Source: Pontibacter mucosus
GTDB lineage: Bacteria > Bacteroidota > Bacteroidia > Cytophagales > Hymenobacteraceae
Direction: 5' to 3'
Length of the DNA stretch: 64,000 bases
Assembly: GCF_003054055.1 (NCBI RefSeq)
Contig: NZ_QBKI01000006.1
Coordinates: 124,001-188,000, forward strand
This document shows positions 26,603 to 35,934 of this stretch, piece after piece. Numbering within the stretch: the first letter of the stretch is position 1; the number at the start of each line of letters is the position of its first letter. A program made the position numbers and the translations under genes. A model generated the notes under the pieces. The model ran no database searches. It saw only the letters and a list, made by a program, of their open reading frames with translations, and was not told the origin of the DNA.

Positions 26603-27342
26603 GCTGCAAAAATAGCGGATTCTATACTTTAAAACTACCCTTGGCTGCGATGCCTTCCAGCGACACTTCCACCATTCCTTCTTGCAGGTCATCGACCCTG
26701 CAACAACAGGATAGAGAGACCAGTTTGGCAACTTTTGTTTCATGAGAAAAGTGGGTTTTGCCTGGCCGGCCGTAGTACCAAAGTATGGGAGCGAGCAAGA
26801 GGTGCTTCATTAGACTTTCATGCTTTATTACCGCATGGGAATCAGTTACCTAAGCGACTATAGCAGCAAGGCTTGTTTAACAGCGACGAGGGCGTAAACC
26901 GGCCCATCTAAATGGTTGGCAACACGAACGACACGCTTGGTGAAGCGCCCACAAAGAACAGGTAGCAGCGCGCAGGCCTGCCAGGCAGCCTAAGCAGGTT
27001 GATTATCGTATTTTAACCGGGTAACAGCAGCAAAAGTATCTTAATCTTTATGTTTAAGTGAATGTCTTTAGTTTTCTGACAATCATATTTATATACCGAT
27101 TAACTAAAATCTATACTTTAAGTATGAAAATAAAGTGGCTATGACCAGGCATTTACATTTTAAAGCTGCTTTCCGAAACATTCCGCTCTTTTATCGTTTA
27201 TGATGATAGCAAAGTTACTCGCCTATATTAAAGCATTGTAAAATGGAGATATAAAGCCAACGGTTCGTTTCATTTTAGAACAATTTTGTATAATTTCGCT
27301 GTAAACAAAAAGACACTACTACGCAATAAAAAGCTAATACAC
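26603..27342. other. Gene-free gap upstream of citrate synthase
   Basis: The 740 bases become AT-rich from about 27040. AAGTATA and TATACTT meet head to head near 27113-27124. A TAATTTCG resembling the -7 box lies at about 27291-27298, roughly 45 bases before the gltA start. No repeat copy, RNA gene or credible ORF was seen. Confidence 0.5.
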
Positions 27343-28629
27343 ATGTCAGAATTTGCTGAAATAATTTTAGATGGTAAATCCTACCAGCTACCTGTTGTAG
27401 AGGGAACAGAAAATGAGAAAGCGGTTGACATTTCTGCGCTGCGCGCTCAATCAGGTTATGTTACCCTGGATTCAGGATATAAAAACACAGGCGCTACCAC
27501 CAGTGCCATCACTTTCCTCGATGGGGAGCAAGGCATTCTGCACTACCGTGGTTATCCGATAGAGCAACTGGCCGAGAAGTCGAACTTTATTGAGGTGGCC
27601 TACCTGCTGATCTACGGTTCCCTGCCCACCCAGCAGGAATTAAATGACTTCAGCAACAAGATCAGGCTGCACACGCTCGTAAATGAGGACATGCGCAAGA
27701 TCCTCGACGGCTTCCCGTCTACGGCGCACCCGATGGGCATCCTGTCGGCTTTGATCAGCTCGCTTACGGCTTTCTACCCCGAGTCGCTTAACCCGAACCA
27801 GACCAAAGAGGAGGTTGACCTTTCCATCATCCGCCTGATGGCAAAGCTGCCAACCATCGCTGCCTGGTCTTACAAGAACTCCATCGGCCATCCGGTAAAC
27901 TACCCTAAGAACAAGCTGGACTACTGCTCCAACTTCCTGCACATGATGTTCGCCTACCCAACCGAGGAGTATGAGCTGAACCCGGTGGTAGTGGACGCGC
28001 TGAACAAACTGCTGATTCTGCACGCCGACCATGAGCAGAACTGCTCTACTTCAACCGTGCGCCTGGTAGGTTCTGCCAACGCCAGCCTGTATTCTTCTGT
28101 GTCGGCCGGTATCAGCGCCCTGTGGGGACCGCTGCACGGAGGTGCCAACCAGGCTGTGATTGAGATGCTGGAGGCTATTAAAGCAGACGGTGGCGACTCG
28201 AAGAAATTCATTGCAAAGGCGAAAGACAAAGATGATCCGTTCCGCCTGATGGGCTTCGGACACCGCGTGTACAAGAACTTCGACCCGCGCGCCAGAATAA
28301 TCAAGAAGGCCGCTGACGAAGTGCTGACCGCCCTGGGTATCAATGATCCGGTGCTGGACATCGCGAAGGAACTGGAAGAGGCTGCCCTGAACGATCCATA
28401 CTTCGTGGAGCGTAAGCTATACCCGAACGTGGACTTCTACTCCGGCATCATCTACCGTGCCCTGGGCATCCCAACCGACATGTTTACGGTGATGTTCGCT
28501 CTAGGCCGTCTGCCAGGCTGGATCGCCCAGTGGAAAGAAATGCGCGAGAACAAGGAGCCAATCGGCCGTCCGCGTCAGATCTACACCGGCGCCACCAAGC
28601 GCGACTACGTAGCTGTGGAGAACCGTTAA
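27343..28629 (+). CDS. gltA: Citrate synthase
   Basis: A 428-residue type II-like citrate synthase that condenses acetyl-CoA and oxaloacetate. The start at 27343 (MSEFAEIILDGKSYQLPVVE) fits the family; the longer frame from 27286 does not. Active-site segments are present: LILHADHEQNCSTSTVR (first His), GPLHGGANQAVIEML (second His), MGFGHRVYKNFDPRA (third His and Asp nearby). The N-terminal beta-rich domain GTENEKAVDIS is typical of the hexameric type. Followed by an intrinsic terminator at 28656. Confidence 0.96.
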   Translation: MSEFAEIILDGKSYQLPVVEGTENEKAVDISALRAQSGYVTLDSGYKNTGATTSAITFLDGEQGILHYRGYPIEQLAEKSNFIEVAYLLIYGSLPTQQELNDFSNKIRLHTLVNEDMRKILDGFPSTAHPMGILSALISSLTAFYPESLNPNQTKEEVDLSIIRLMAKLPTIAAWSYKNSIGHPVNYPKNKLDYCSNFLHMMFAYPTEEYELNPVVVDALNKLLILHADHEQNCSTSTVRLVGSANASLYSSVSAGISALWGPLHGGANQAVIEMLEAIKADGGDSKKFIAKAKDKDDPFRLMGFGHRVYKNFDPRARIIKKAADEVLTALGINDPVLDIAKELEEAALNDPYFVERKLYPNVDFYSGIIYRALGIPTDMFTVMFALGRLPGWIAQWKEMRENKEPIGRPRQIYTGATKRDYVAVENR

Positions 28630-28655
28630 TCTGGTTTAAAGTATAAAAACAGGAA

Positions 28656-28683
28656 AGGCTGACCCTCGGGTCGGCCTTTTTCT
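28656..28683 (+). terminator. Terminator after gltA
   Basis: AGGCTGACC (28656-28664) pairs with GGTCGGCCT (28669-28677), one G-T wobble, loop CTCG, followed by a T-run. Confidence 0.8.
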
Positions 28684-28776
28684 TTTGCCTCTCCCCCGCA
28701 ATGACCGGCGTCATTTTATACTTTCTACCCTGGTACTACCTTGCGCGTATACCTTATACTATAGTTTTATACTTTC

Positions 28777-29226
28777 ATGACGAAAATCAGGCTCACCAGG
28801 CTTTTCACGTTTGAGACGGCGCACGCGCTGCTGCACTACGACGGCCCCTGCCGCCGCATACACGGCCACTCCTACAAGCTGGAGGTAACGGTAATCGGCA
28901 CGCCCCTGGTGGAGGAAGAGCACCCCAAGAACGGGATGGTGATGGACTTCGGGGACTTGAAGCAGCTGGTGCAGGAGCACATCGTGCAGCCCTTCGACCA
29001 CGCCCTGGTGCTGGCACAGGAAAGCCCGCAGGACTTGCTGGAGCAGCTGCGCAAGTATGACCACAAACTCGTGCTTACCCCCTACCAGCCCACCTGCGAG
29101 AACATGCTCATCGACTTTCAGCACCGCCTGCGGCAGCGCCTGCCGGGCCATGTGCAGCTGCACCACCTCAAGCTCTGGGAAACACAGAACTCCTTTGCCG
29201 AGTGGTACGCAGAGGATAACCGGTAA
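28777..29226 (+). CDS. queD: 6-carboxy-tetrahydropterin synthase (QueD/6-PTPS family)
   Basis: A 149-residue T-fold enzyme that makes 6-carboxy-5,6,7,8-tetrahydropterin from dihydroneopterin triphosphate in queuosine biosynthesis. Zinc ligands His16 (FETAHAL), His29 and His31 (RIHGHSY) are present, as is the catalytic Cys25 four residues before the HGH, which marks QueD-type enzymes. Glu109 (PTCENML) is the pterin-binding acid and FDHALV carries the catalytic Asp-His. A pyruvoyl-tetrahydropterin synthase is the main alternative. Stands alone on the plus strand. Confidence 0.92.
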   Translation: MTKIRLTRLFTFETAHALLHYDGPCRRIHGHSYKLEVTVIGTPLVEEEHPKNGMVMDFGDLKQLVQEHIVQPFDHALVLAQESPQDLLEQLRKYDHKLVLTPYQPTCENMLIDFQHRLRQRLPGHVQLHHLKLWETQNSFAEWYAEDNR

Positions 29227-29249
29227 AACGCAGTATTTATACTTTGGCG

Positions 29250-29288
29250 GCGGCCTTTATACTTTAGAAAGTATAAGGGCCGCTGTTT
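29250..29288 (+). terminator. Terminator after queD with AAGTATA-type stem
   Basis: GCGGCCTTTATACTT pairs with AAGTATAAGGGCCGC (small bulge) around a short loop, then TGTTTTT. The stem is built from one TATACTT and one AAGTATA motif, the same design as 34853-34890 and 55935-55972. Confidence 0.75.
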
Positions 29289-29433
29289 TTGTTTGCAGGC
29301 ATTCACTAACTCCAGCAAATATATTTTAACCGCTGCCCTCGCTTGAAGAGGTATATATTTAAATCAAAATGTATACCTTTAGCCCCTGTTACTGAACCAC
29401 CTATACTTTAGCACCACCGTTCACTTTTAGCCT

Positions 29434-32400
29434 ATGAGAACAACTTTACTTGCTTTAACCTTTCTGTGTGTTTCTATTTCAGTTGCCCTCGCGCAGGACT
29501 ACAAGCTCGGCTACGTCATCGGTAATACCGTTTCCTTTCCCTACGATATCACCGTAGGCCCAGACAATAAACTGTACCTTGCCGATGATTACAGCACACG
29601 CGTTTTCAACCTCTCCGGCACCATGCTAGACGAGTACCATCTGACAGGCCGGTACCATGATTCCAACTCGCACATGGCAACCAGCGTGGATAGCGAGGGG
29701 AATATGTACACCATCAGCTTTGGCAGCCGCATCCAGAAGATTAGTCCTGACAACGAGATATTACTCAGCTTTGGAGAAGAAGGCAGCTTACCTGGCCAAC
29801 TAAATGATCCCAAAGCCTTAGTCGTAACCAAAGACGGCACCATCATCATAGCAGACACTGAAAACCATCGTATTCAGAAATTCGATCAGCAGGGAAATCT
29901 ACTTTCCGTGATTGGGAGTTTTGGAGAGCTACCCGGGCAATTCAACATGCCGAACAGCCTTGCCCTCGATAAGGAAGAGAATCTGTACGTTAGCGACCCC
30001 AATAATGCCCGCATTCAGATATTCGATAAGTCCGGCAAACTCCTCACTTATTTCGGTAGTGGTTGGGCAATCCATCCTGGTGATATCGCCTTAGACGCGG
30101 AAGGGTATGTCTATATAACTGAGCTTTATTCCCATCAGGTTATTAAGTTTGATACTACGGGGTACTGGCATATGAATTTCGGGTCTGAAGGAACCGGGAA
30201 CGGTCAGTTTACCGGCCCCAGTATGAGCCTGACCCTTGACGGGGAAGGAAACATATATGTAGCCGACAGGGATAATGATAGCCGTGTTCAAAAGTTTTCT
30301 CCGCAAGGTGATTTCCTGTTGGATTTCGGCAATTTCAGAAGCAGAAGCGCCGATAAACTGTACCCCTATGCCATCAAGTCGGACCAGGTGGGGAATTACT
30401 ATGTTGCGTTCAGCAATGGTATCATCCAGAAGTATGACACGGAAGGAAACTTATTGTTCGCCTTTGGAGGCAAGGGCACGGACAACGGAAAGTTTACTAG
30501 CCAGATCACAAGTATGGAAATAGACCAGGCAGGCAACCTTTATGTGCTTTCGAAGGAGACTGCGGGCAGCGTTCAGAAGTTCACCCCTAACGGTGTATTT
30601 ATCTCCAGGTTTGCGCCCGCTTCCAGTACAGGCACAGCGAGCCGAACAACCTTAGCCAATCCCATATACCTTAAACTGGACCCGCAGGGCAATGCCTATG
30701 TTTCTGATGACATTTTTCTGTACCAGTATAGCCCTGAAGGGAAGTTTATAAAAAGGCAATCGTACATCAACAATGAAACCGGTGCACCTATTAATTTTAA
30801 GGAAGGCGTGTTTAACAGCCGGCTTAAATTCAGTATAGATAAAGAAGGGGCGCTTTACATTATGCTTGTCCGGAAATCTAAAAAGTTCACCCTAAATGGA
30901 GAGTTCCTGGGAGACTTTATGCCACCAAACGCTTACCCGGACGGGTTTACGGCCTATGATATGGATTTTGACGGGCAGAACAACATGTATCTTTCCAATT
31001 GGGGACACATTTACAAGTATGATGCCCACACAAAAGCCCTGGTGGCGAGTTCAAGGAACTACTCCTATATCTTCCATATTCTCCAAAATTCTTTTTCGGT
31101 AAACAAGTCGGGTTCCCGTATCGTCGTTTTAAGCCCAAACAACACGGTAGCGAGCTTTACGAACAACGAGCCAATTACCTTGCCCGACACGAACAATATA
31201 ACTGGCACTGTATATCACGACAAGAACAATAACTGTTCGTTCGACGAGAACGACAGCCCACTTCCGGGGATTTTAGTCGAAGCCACACCTGGCCCATACT
31301 ATTCGTTTTCAGACAAAAACGGCAACTATTCGCTGCCTGTTGGCTCCGGAACCTATCAGGTAAAGCAAATATTGCCAGCAAACGAGGCTACTAAAAAAAT
31401 CGTTGCCTGCCAGGACGAAGCCATACAAGTAACTTTCTCATCGCTTGGGCAAACCCAAACGCTTCACCATGGCAACCAGGTCACCCTCTCCCCTTACCTC
31501 TCCGTCAGCGTCTCCTCCGACCGCCGCCGGCGCTGCTTCGAGAGCACTACTACGGTGCGTTACGTAAACTCCGGTTTTGCCACAGCACCCGATGCCAAAG
31601 TATACTTGCAACTGCCTTCCGAGGTAGAACTGCTCTCCGCGGATAAAGCCTATACACGCCTGCCCGACGGAACCTATGAATTCGCTGTCGGCGACCTGGC
31701 AGCCGGCCAGCAGGGCACCATCACCATCACAGACATCGTAACCTGCGGCGACGAGAGTGTGCGCGGCCGCACCGTCTGCACCCGCGTCTGGATAACGCCA
31801 TCGAACAACGCGCCTGCACAACCAACTCCAACCATTTCCATCACAGGCCGCTGCGACTCCCAGACAGGCATGATCCGCTTTGTTATCAGGAACTCGGGCA
31901 AGGCCGATATGGATAAACACGAACTGTTCCGCAAGTACAGGGATGGCAGGCTGGCCTCCATAGAGCAGTTCCAGCTGGCTGCCGGCGACAGCATGGTGCT
32001 CTGGGTGCCTTCCATGGGCTACACCTGGCGCCTGGAGGCCGACCAGCCAGAGGGCAACGGCGACAATAAAACGGCCAGCGTCACGATAGAGGGCTGTACC
32101 GACGCCACTTCGGCATCTGTCAGCTCCGGCCTGGTCAACCTGCTGCCCACCGATGACGAGGAGGCCGAGGTATCGGAGGAGTGCCTGCTGATAACCGACT
32201 CCTTTGACCCGAACGACAAGCTGGTGACGCCGGTGGGCAGGACAGAGGAAAACTATTCTCCCACCAACACGGCGCTCAAGTATAAAATACGCTTCCAGAA
32301 CACGGGAACCGACGTGGCCTACCGCGTGGTGGTGGTCGACACGCTCTCCGAGCACCTGGACCTGAGCACGCTTCAGCTGGGCGCTGCCTCGCATACGCAC

Positions 32401-33927
32401 CGCTTTGAGGTGAGCGGCAAGGGACGCCCGGTGCTTACCTGGACCTTCGACAACATCCTGCTGCCCGACTCCACGGCCAATGAGCCCGGTAGCCACGGCT
32501 ACATCCTCTTCAGCATCAAACCAAAGGCAGACCTGCCCGAGAAAACGGCAGTGGAGAACTTTGCCGACATTTTCTTCGACTTCAACTCCCCTGTCCGCAC
32601 CAACGTCACCGTAAACCGCATCTACGACATGCCGCCTGTGGTGGACGAGGAAGTGCGGGTGAGGATGGAGGATGTGCTGGCCACACCAACCATTACAGCT
32701 TTTGAGCCGGCTGCGGGTAAGGTAGGTTCCGAGGTCACCATCACAGGCAAACGCTTTGCCACCAACGCCGCCGACAACAAAGTATACCTGAACGGGAAAG
32801 CCGCTACCGTGGTCAGTGCCACCACCGCAGAGCTGCGCGTGCTGGTGCCCGCAGGTGCCGCGACGGGTGCCCTGAAAGTCGTTACACCGGACGGCGGCGT
32901 TACGGCAACGGAGAATTTTGAAGTATACCAGCCGCCGGTGCTCAGCTCCTTCAGCCCGGCAGAGGGCTTGGTAGGCAATATCGTGAACCTGCACGGACTG
33001 CACGTGCTACCAGAACTGGTAGAGGCTGTAAAGCTGGGCGACCTGGATTGCGCGATTGTCAACCACAAGGGCAACACCGTGTCCGTACAGGTGCCTGAAG
33101 GCGCTGTGACAGGCCCTTTCACCATCCGCACCAAAGGGGGCGAGCACAGAACACCACACCTTTTTACCGTCTGGTACAGGCCTGCTATCAGCAGCCTGAG
33201 CGAAGAGAGCGGTATCGTGGGGAGCACCTTCACCATCACGGGCGAAAATTTCACCGCTGACAAGGCCCGCATCAATGTGTGGTTTGGGTTAGTGCAAGCT
33301 CAGGTGCTGGAGGCAAGCCCCGGGCACCTGGTGGTGCGGGTGCCGGAGCAGGCCGAGTCTAACGTATTGGTGGTGGAGACACCGGGAGGTCCGGCCTTTG
33401 CCACGTTCGAGGTGATTCCGGGACCTAGATTCTCAGCCATGCAACCGGCAAAGGGAAGCGTGGGCACGGTGGTGGAAATCAGCGGCCAGCACTTCGGGGT
33501 AAGGGGGCTGCAGGATAAAATAGCCTTCAACGGGCAGGAAGCGCTGGTGCTGGAAGCCTCCGGTGACAGGTACAAGGTCAGGGTGCCGCGCGGGGCCACC
33601 ACGGGCAAGGTGCAGATAACGGGTTATGGCGGCAAAGCCTACAGCGCCGCAGACTTTGTGGTGGAAGACCTGACGCTGGCCGAGGCTGTCATCATCTCCC
33701 CAAACCCAAACAACGGAAGCTTTATACTGGACCTGCACCGCGCTGATTTCGATGTACAGCAACTGCAGGTATACAGCAGCCTGGGCCAGCTGGTGCTGGA
33801 GCAACGACTAGCTATACCACGGCCAGATGTGTTGCACGTGCGTCTACCTAAACCGCAGGCTGGTATTTACCTGGTGCACCTGCACACTAACCGCGGGCTG
33901 TTTACCTATAAACTGTACGTGCGTTAA
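29434..33927 (+). CDS. Large secreted NHL/IPT multidomain protein, type IX sorting tail
   Basis: A 1497-residue exported protein. Order: signal peptide (1-21, ends ALAQ); NHL-type beta-propeller repeats from about 30 to 560 (IADTENHRIQKFDQQG, VSDPNNARIQIFDKSG and similar); an SdrD-B-like domain near 587-650 (GTVYHDKNNNCSFDENDSP); a DUF11-like region near 690-800; a DUF7619-like domain near 920-1070 (DSFDPNDKLVTPVG); four IPT/TIG domains starting near 1085, 1167, 1249 and 1329; and a type IX sorting domain from about 1423 (SPNPNNGSFILDL) ending YKLYVR. It is probably displayed or secreted as an adhesin-like or scaffold protein. The first ~2 kb is markedly AT-richer than the rest. Confidence 0.9.
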   Translation: MRTTLLALTFLCVSISVALAQDYKLGYVIGNTVSFPYDITVGPDNKLYLADDYSTRVFNLSGTMLDEYHLTGRYHDSNSHMATSVDSEGNMYTISFGSRIQKISPDNEILLSFGEEGSLPGQLNDPKALVVTKDGTIIIADTENHRIQKFDQQGNLLSVIGSFGELPGQFNMPNSLALDKEENLYVSDPNNARIQIFDKSGKLLTYFGSGWAIHPGDIALDAEGYVYITELYSHQVIKFDTTGYWHMNFGSEGTGNGQFTGPSMSLTLDGEGNIYVADRDNDSRVQKFSPQGDFLLDFGNFRSRSADKLYPYAIKSDQVGNYYVAFSNGIIQKYDTEGNLLFAFGGKGTDNGKFTSQITSMEIDQAGNLYVLSKETAGSVQKFTPNGVFISRFAPASSTGTASRTTLANPIYLKLDPQGNAYVSDDIFLYQYSPEGKFIKRQSYINNETGAPINFKEGVFNSRLKFSIDKEGALYIMLVRKSKKFTLNGEFLGDFMPPNAYPDGFTAYDMDFDGQNNMYLSNWGHIYKYDAHTKALVASSRNYSYIFHILQNSFSVNKSGSRIVVLSPNNTVASFTNNEPITLPDTNNITGTVYHDKNNNCSFDENDSPLPGILVEATPGPYYSFSDKNGNYSLPVGSGTYQVKQILPANEATKKIVACQDEAIQVTFSSLGQTQTLHHGNQVTLSPYLSVSVSSDRRRRCFESTTTVRYVNSGFATAPDAKVYLQLPSEVELLSADKAYTRLPDGTYEFAVGDLAAGQQGTITITDIVTCGDESVRGRTVCTRVWITPSNNAPAQPTPTISITGRCDSQTGMIRFVIRNSGKADMDKHELFRKYRDGRLASIEQFQLAAGDSMVLWVPSMGYTWRLEADQPEGNGDNKTASVTIEGCTDATSASVSSGLVNLLPTDDEEAEVSEECLLITDSFDPNDKLVTPVGRTEENYSPTNTALKYKIRFQNTGTDVAYRVVVVDTLSEHLDLSTLQLGAASHTHRFEVSGKGRPVLTWTFDNILLPDSTANEPGSHGYILFSIKPKADLPEKTAVENFADIFFDFNSPVRTNVTVNRIYDMPPVVDEEVRVRMEDVLATPTITAFEPAAGKVGSEVTITGKRFATNAADNKVYLNGKAATVVSATTAELRVLVPAGAATGALKVVTPDGGVTATENFEVYQPPVLSSFSPAEGLVGNIVNLHGLHVLPELVEAVKLGDLDCAIVNHKGNTVSVQVPEGAVTGPFTIRTKGGEHRTPHLFTVWYRPAISSLSEESGIVGSTFTITGENFTADKARINVWFGLVQAQVLEASPGHLVVRVPEQAESNVLVVETPGGPAFATFEVIPGPRFSAMQPAKGSVGTVVEISGQHFGVRGLQDKIAFNGQEALVLEASGDRYKVRVPRGATTGKVQITGYGGKAYSAADFVVEDLTLAEAVIISPNPNNGSFILDLHRADFDVQQLQVYSSLGQLVLEQRLAIPRPDVLHVRLPKPQAGIYLVHLHTNRGLFTYKLYVR

Positions 33928-33953
33928 CCGATACTGCAGCATACATAACCCAG

Positions 33954-33983
33954 AAGGGCCGGTAGTTATACCGGCCCTTTTGC
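33954..33983 (+). terminator. Terminator after the large secreted protein gene
   Basis: AAGGGCCGGTA (33954-33964) pairs with TACCGGCCCTT (33969-33979), loop GTTA, followed by TTTTGC. Strong plus-strand intrinsic terminator. Confidence 0.85.
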
Positions 33984-33998
33984 TTTATGATCGAATTT

Positions 33999-34736
33999 CT
34001 ACTGTAGCAAGTATCCCTGCTCCTTCCAGCGCATGCGGTAGGCGTTCATGGCTGCCTCGCCCAGCTTGGTGACAAGGCGGTAGTTTACCACTGCGCCAAT
34101 CGGGGCACCTATCACTGGTATCAGCTGCGCCATTTTAGCCAGGTCGATGTAATCACGGTACTCCTGCTGCAGGCTGCGCCAGTCAAAGGCATTGATATCC
34201 TCCGGCAACAGCTCTTTTTGTGTCTCCCAGTCGGCCAGGTGGCGGTATACGTTGCGGCGGTGCTGCTGGGAGCTAAAGGCAAGTTCGAAGATGTGCAGCA
34301 GGTACACCCGCTCCCGGTAATCCCGCACATCGTAGCCATAGCTGGCGGCAATATCGTAGAGCAGTTTAAGTTTGAGGCTTAGCAGCAGCGGAAAATCCAC
34401 CAGGCCCAAGAAAATGCCGCCTGCACCGGTTACCCCTCCTTCGGCCGCAGCCGCCTGCTGGTAGTACTTTATCTGCCCCCGTACCTGTGCCTCCCGCACC
34501 TCCAGGGGTGCCTGCTCCAGCGGCTTCTGCGAGATGTACTCAGCCCCAAACAACACGCCCCGTATCATCTGCTTCATTGTCGCGGTAATAGCCCGGTGCA
34601 CCTTCTCCGGAATGAAACTGTTGATCTTTACCTGTGTCTTATGGGCCAGATCATTGAAGAATGACGGTTCGCGCTGCACTTCATACTGCCACCGCCGCAG
34701 CTCATACATAACCTGTGTTTCGTAGGGAGAAGGCAT
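33999..34736 (-). CDS. EcsC family protein
   Basis: A 245-residue EcsC-domain protein (PF12787). Typical features are the N-terminal YELRRWQYEVQ, KINSFIPEKVHRAIT, a Gly/Ala-rich amphipathic stretch (TGAGGIFLGLVDFPLLLSLKLKLLYDIA, about 103-130) and near the end GAPIGAVVNYRLVTKLGEAAMNAYR. EcsC accompanies the Ecs ABC transporter in Bacillus but occurs alone in Bacteroidota; its function is unknown. It is next to the mla operon on the same strand but separated from it by a terminator hairpin and a purine-rich repeat, so independent expression is likely. Confidence 0.88.
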   Translation of the reverse strand: MPSPYETQVMYELRRWQYEVQREPSFFNDLAHKTQVKINSFIPEKVHRAITATMKQMIRGVLFGAEYISQKPLEQAPLEVREAQVRGQIKYYQQAAAAEGGVTGAGGIFLGLVDFPLLLSLKLKLLYDIAASYGYDVRDYRERVYLLHIFELAFSSQQHRRNVYRHLADWETQKELLPEDINAFDWRSLQQEYRDYIDLAKMAQLIPVIGAPIGAVVNYRLVTKLGEAAMNAYRMRWKEQGYLLQ

Positions 34737-34781
34737 GGAAGTTTGGGAGTTTAGGAGTTAGGAAGTTTGGGAGTTAGAGAG
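34737..34781. repeat. Purine-rich GAGTT repeat, copy 2
   Basis: Directly upstream of the EcsC-gene ATG. It reads GTTTGGGAGTTTAGGAGTTA followed by GGAAGTTTGGGAGTTAGAGA, with no opposing arm in this copy. Like the other two copies, it abuts the 5' end of a minus-strand gene. Confidence 0.65.
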
Positions 34782-34852
34782 ACGCAATACGTAGCGTCTG
34801 ATTCTGGTACCTGTTATACTTTGTCTCTACGTTTGCGGGTGCCAGGCGGGTT

Positions 34853-34890
34853 AAAGTATAAAAGCCGGCGTTTGCCGGCTTTTATACTTT
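34853..34890 (-). terminator. Terminator of mlaD with AAGTATAAAAG stem
   Basis: AAAGTATAAAAGCCGGC (34853-34869) pairs perfectly over 17 bases with GCCGGCTTTTATACTTT (34874-34890), loop GTTT. The stem base is two opposed AAGTATA motifs, and the T-rich arm serves as the run for minus-strand transcription ending the mla operon. Confidence 0.8.
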
Positions 34891-34896
34891 ATACTA

Positions 34897-35925
34897 CTAA
34901 TTTTCTTGCTTTACAGGGATTTGCTCGGTTTGCTGCTGTTGTTCCTGGGCTTTCTCGGCGGCTTTGCGCTGCTCCTTTTCCCTTTTCCGGAAGAAGCCGC
35001 GCAGTAGGAAGTTACTTTGCATCGCTTCCATGTTCTCGTCCAGTTTCTCGGTGCTGGTTTCCAGGTTTTGCATGGTGCTCTGCAGCTGACGGGCAAACTC
35101 AGGGTCGTTCAGCAACACACCTACGGCATTATTGTCGTTATTAACCTTGGAGCTGGCCTGCTCCAGGTTCTGCACCATCTGGGTAGCCGACTGCGTGGCT
35201 TTCTCCAGCTCTGTCATGGATTGCTGCAGCCTGCTAAAGACAACAGTATCTGTCAGCAGTTCGTCGGCCAGGCCACCGTTTGTGTTCAGTTTACGGCTAA
35301 AGCGGCTCAGCTCCTGCGACGCGCGGGAGGCGTTGCGGGAGGTATTCTCCAGGCTGGCCACCATGTTTCTGAAGTCTTTTGCCAGTGTGGTGTCGGTCAG
35401 CAGCGTTCCTACCGTTCCCTCTCCGCGTACCAGCTTTTCGCTTATCAGGCTGAAGTTACCTGTAATAGTTGCCAGGTTCTCGTTGTTCTGCTGCAGTTTT
35501 TTCATGATATCGTCGGTGTTCATGCCGGGCTCGGCAGCAAGAATATCCCCATCCTGCACGGCCGGCCTCGAAGGGGTACCGCCGATAATCTCGATAATTC
35601 TGTTACCAATAAGGCTTTCCGAACTTACGCGCGCCCTGGAATCCTGGCGGATATACTTCTGGGCTTCCTGCTCAATGTTCATCACCACCCTAACCTGCGC
35701 CTCTCCAAAAAGCTCAATCGCTTTCACAGTACCAATTTTCACTCCGGAGAACCACACGTTGTTGCCCACCTTCAGGCCTTCCACATCATCAAACACCGTG
35801 CTCACAGTAATACTCTCTATAAACCGTTTCTGCTGGCCACCCAGTGTCAGGATACCGATCACGAAAATCACGATGGCTATCAGGACAAAGATGCCCACCA
35901 TGATGGAACGTTTATTTTCTGTCAT
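34897..35925 (-). CDS. mlaD: MlaD-type MCE-domain lipid transport protein
   Basis: A 342-residue substrate-binding component of an Mla-type lipid ABC transporter. An N-terminal membrane helix (about 9-29, VGIFVLIAIVIFVIGILTLGG) is followed by the MCE domain (about 38-120, VFDDVEGLKVGNNVWFSGVKIGTV) and a long helical tail (about 130-320) rich in N, S and Q. This is the periplasmic ring-forming lipid carrier that bridges the inner membrane to partner proteins. Third gene of the operon, 9 bases after mlaF. The C-terminal Lys/Glu/Gln-rich stretch is poorly conserved. Confidence 0.9.
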   Translation of the reverse strand: MTENKRSIMVGIFVLIAIVIFVIGILTLGGQQKRFIESITVSTVFDDVEGLKVGNNVWFSGVKIGTVKAIELFGEAQVRVVMNIEQEAQKYIRQDSRARVSSESLIGNRIIEIIGGTPSRPAVQDGDILAAEPGMNTDDIMKKLQQNNENLATITGNFSLISEKLVRGEGTVGTLLTDTTLAKDFRNMVASLENTSRNASRASQELSRFSRKLNTNGGLADELLTDTVVFSRLQQSMTELEKATQSATQMVQNLEQASSKVNNDNNAVGVLLNDPEFARQLQSTMQNLETSTEKLDENMEAMQSNFLLRGFFRKREKEQRKAAEKAQEQQQQTEQIPVKQEN

Positions 35926-35934
35926 TTTTATACT

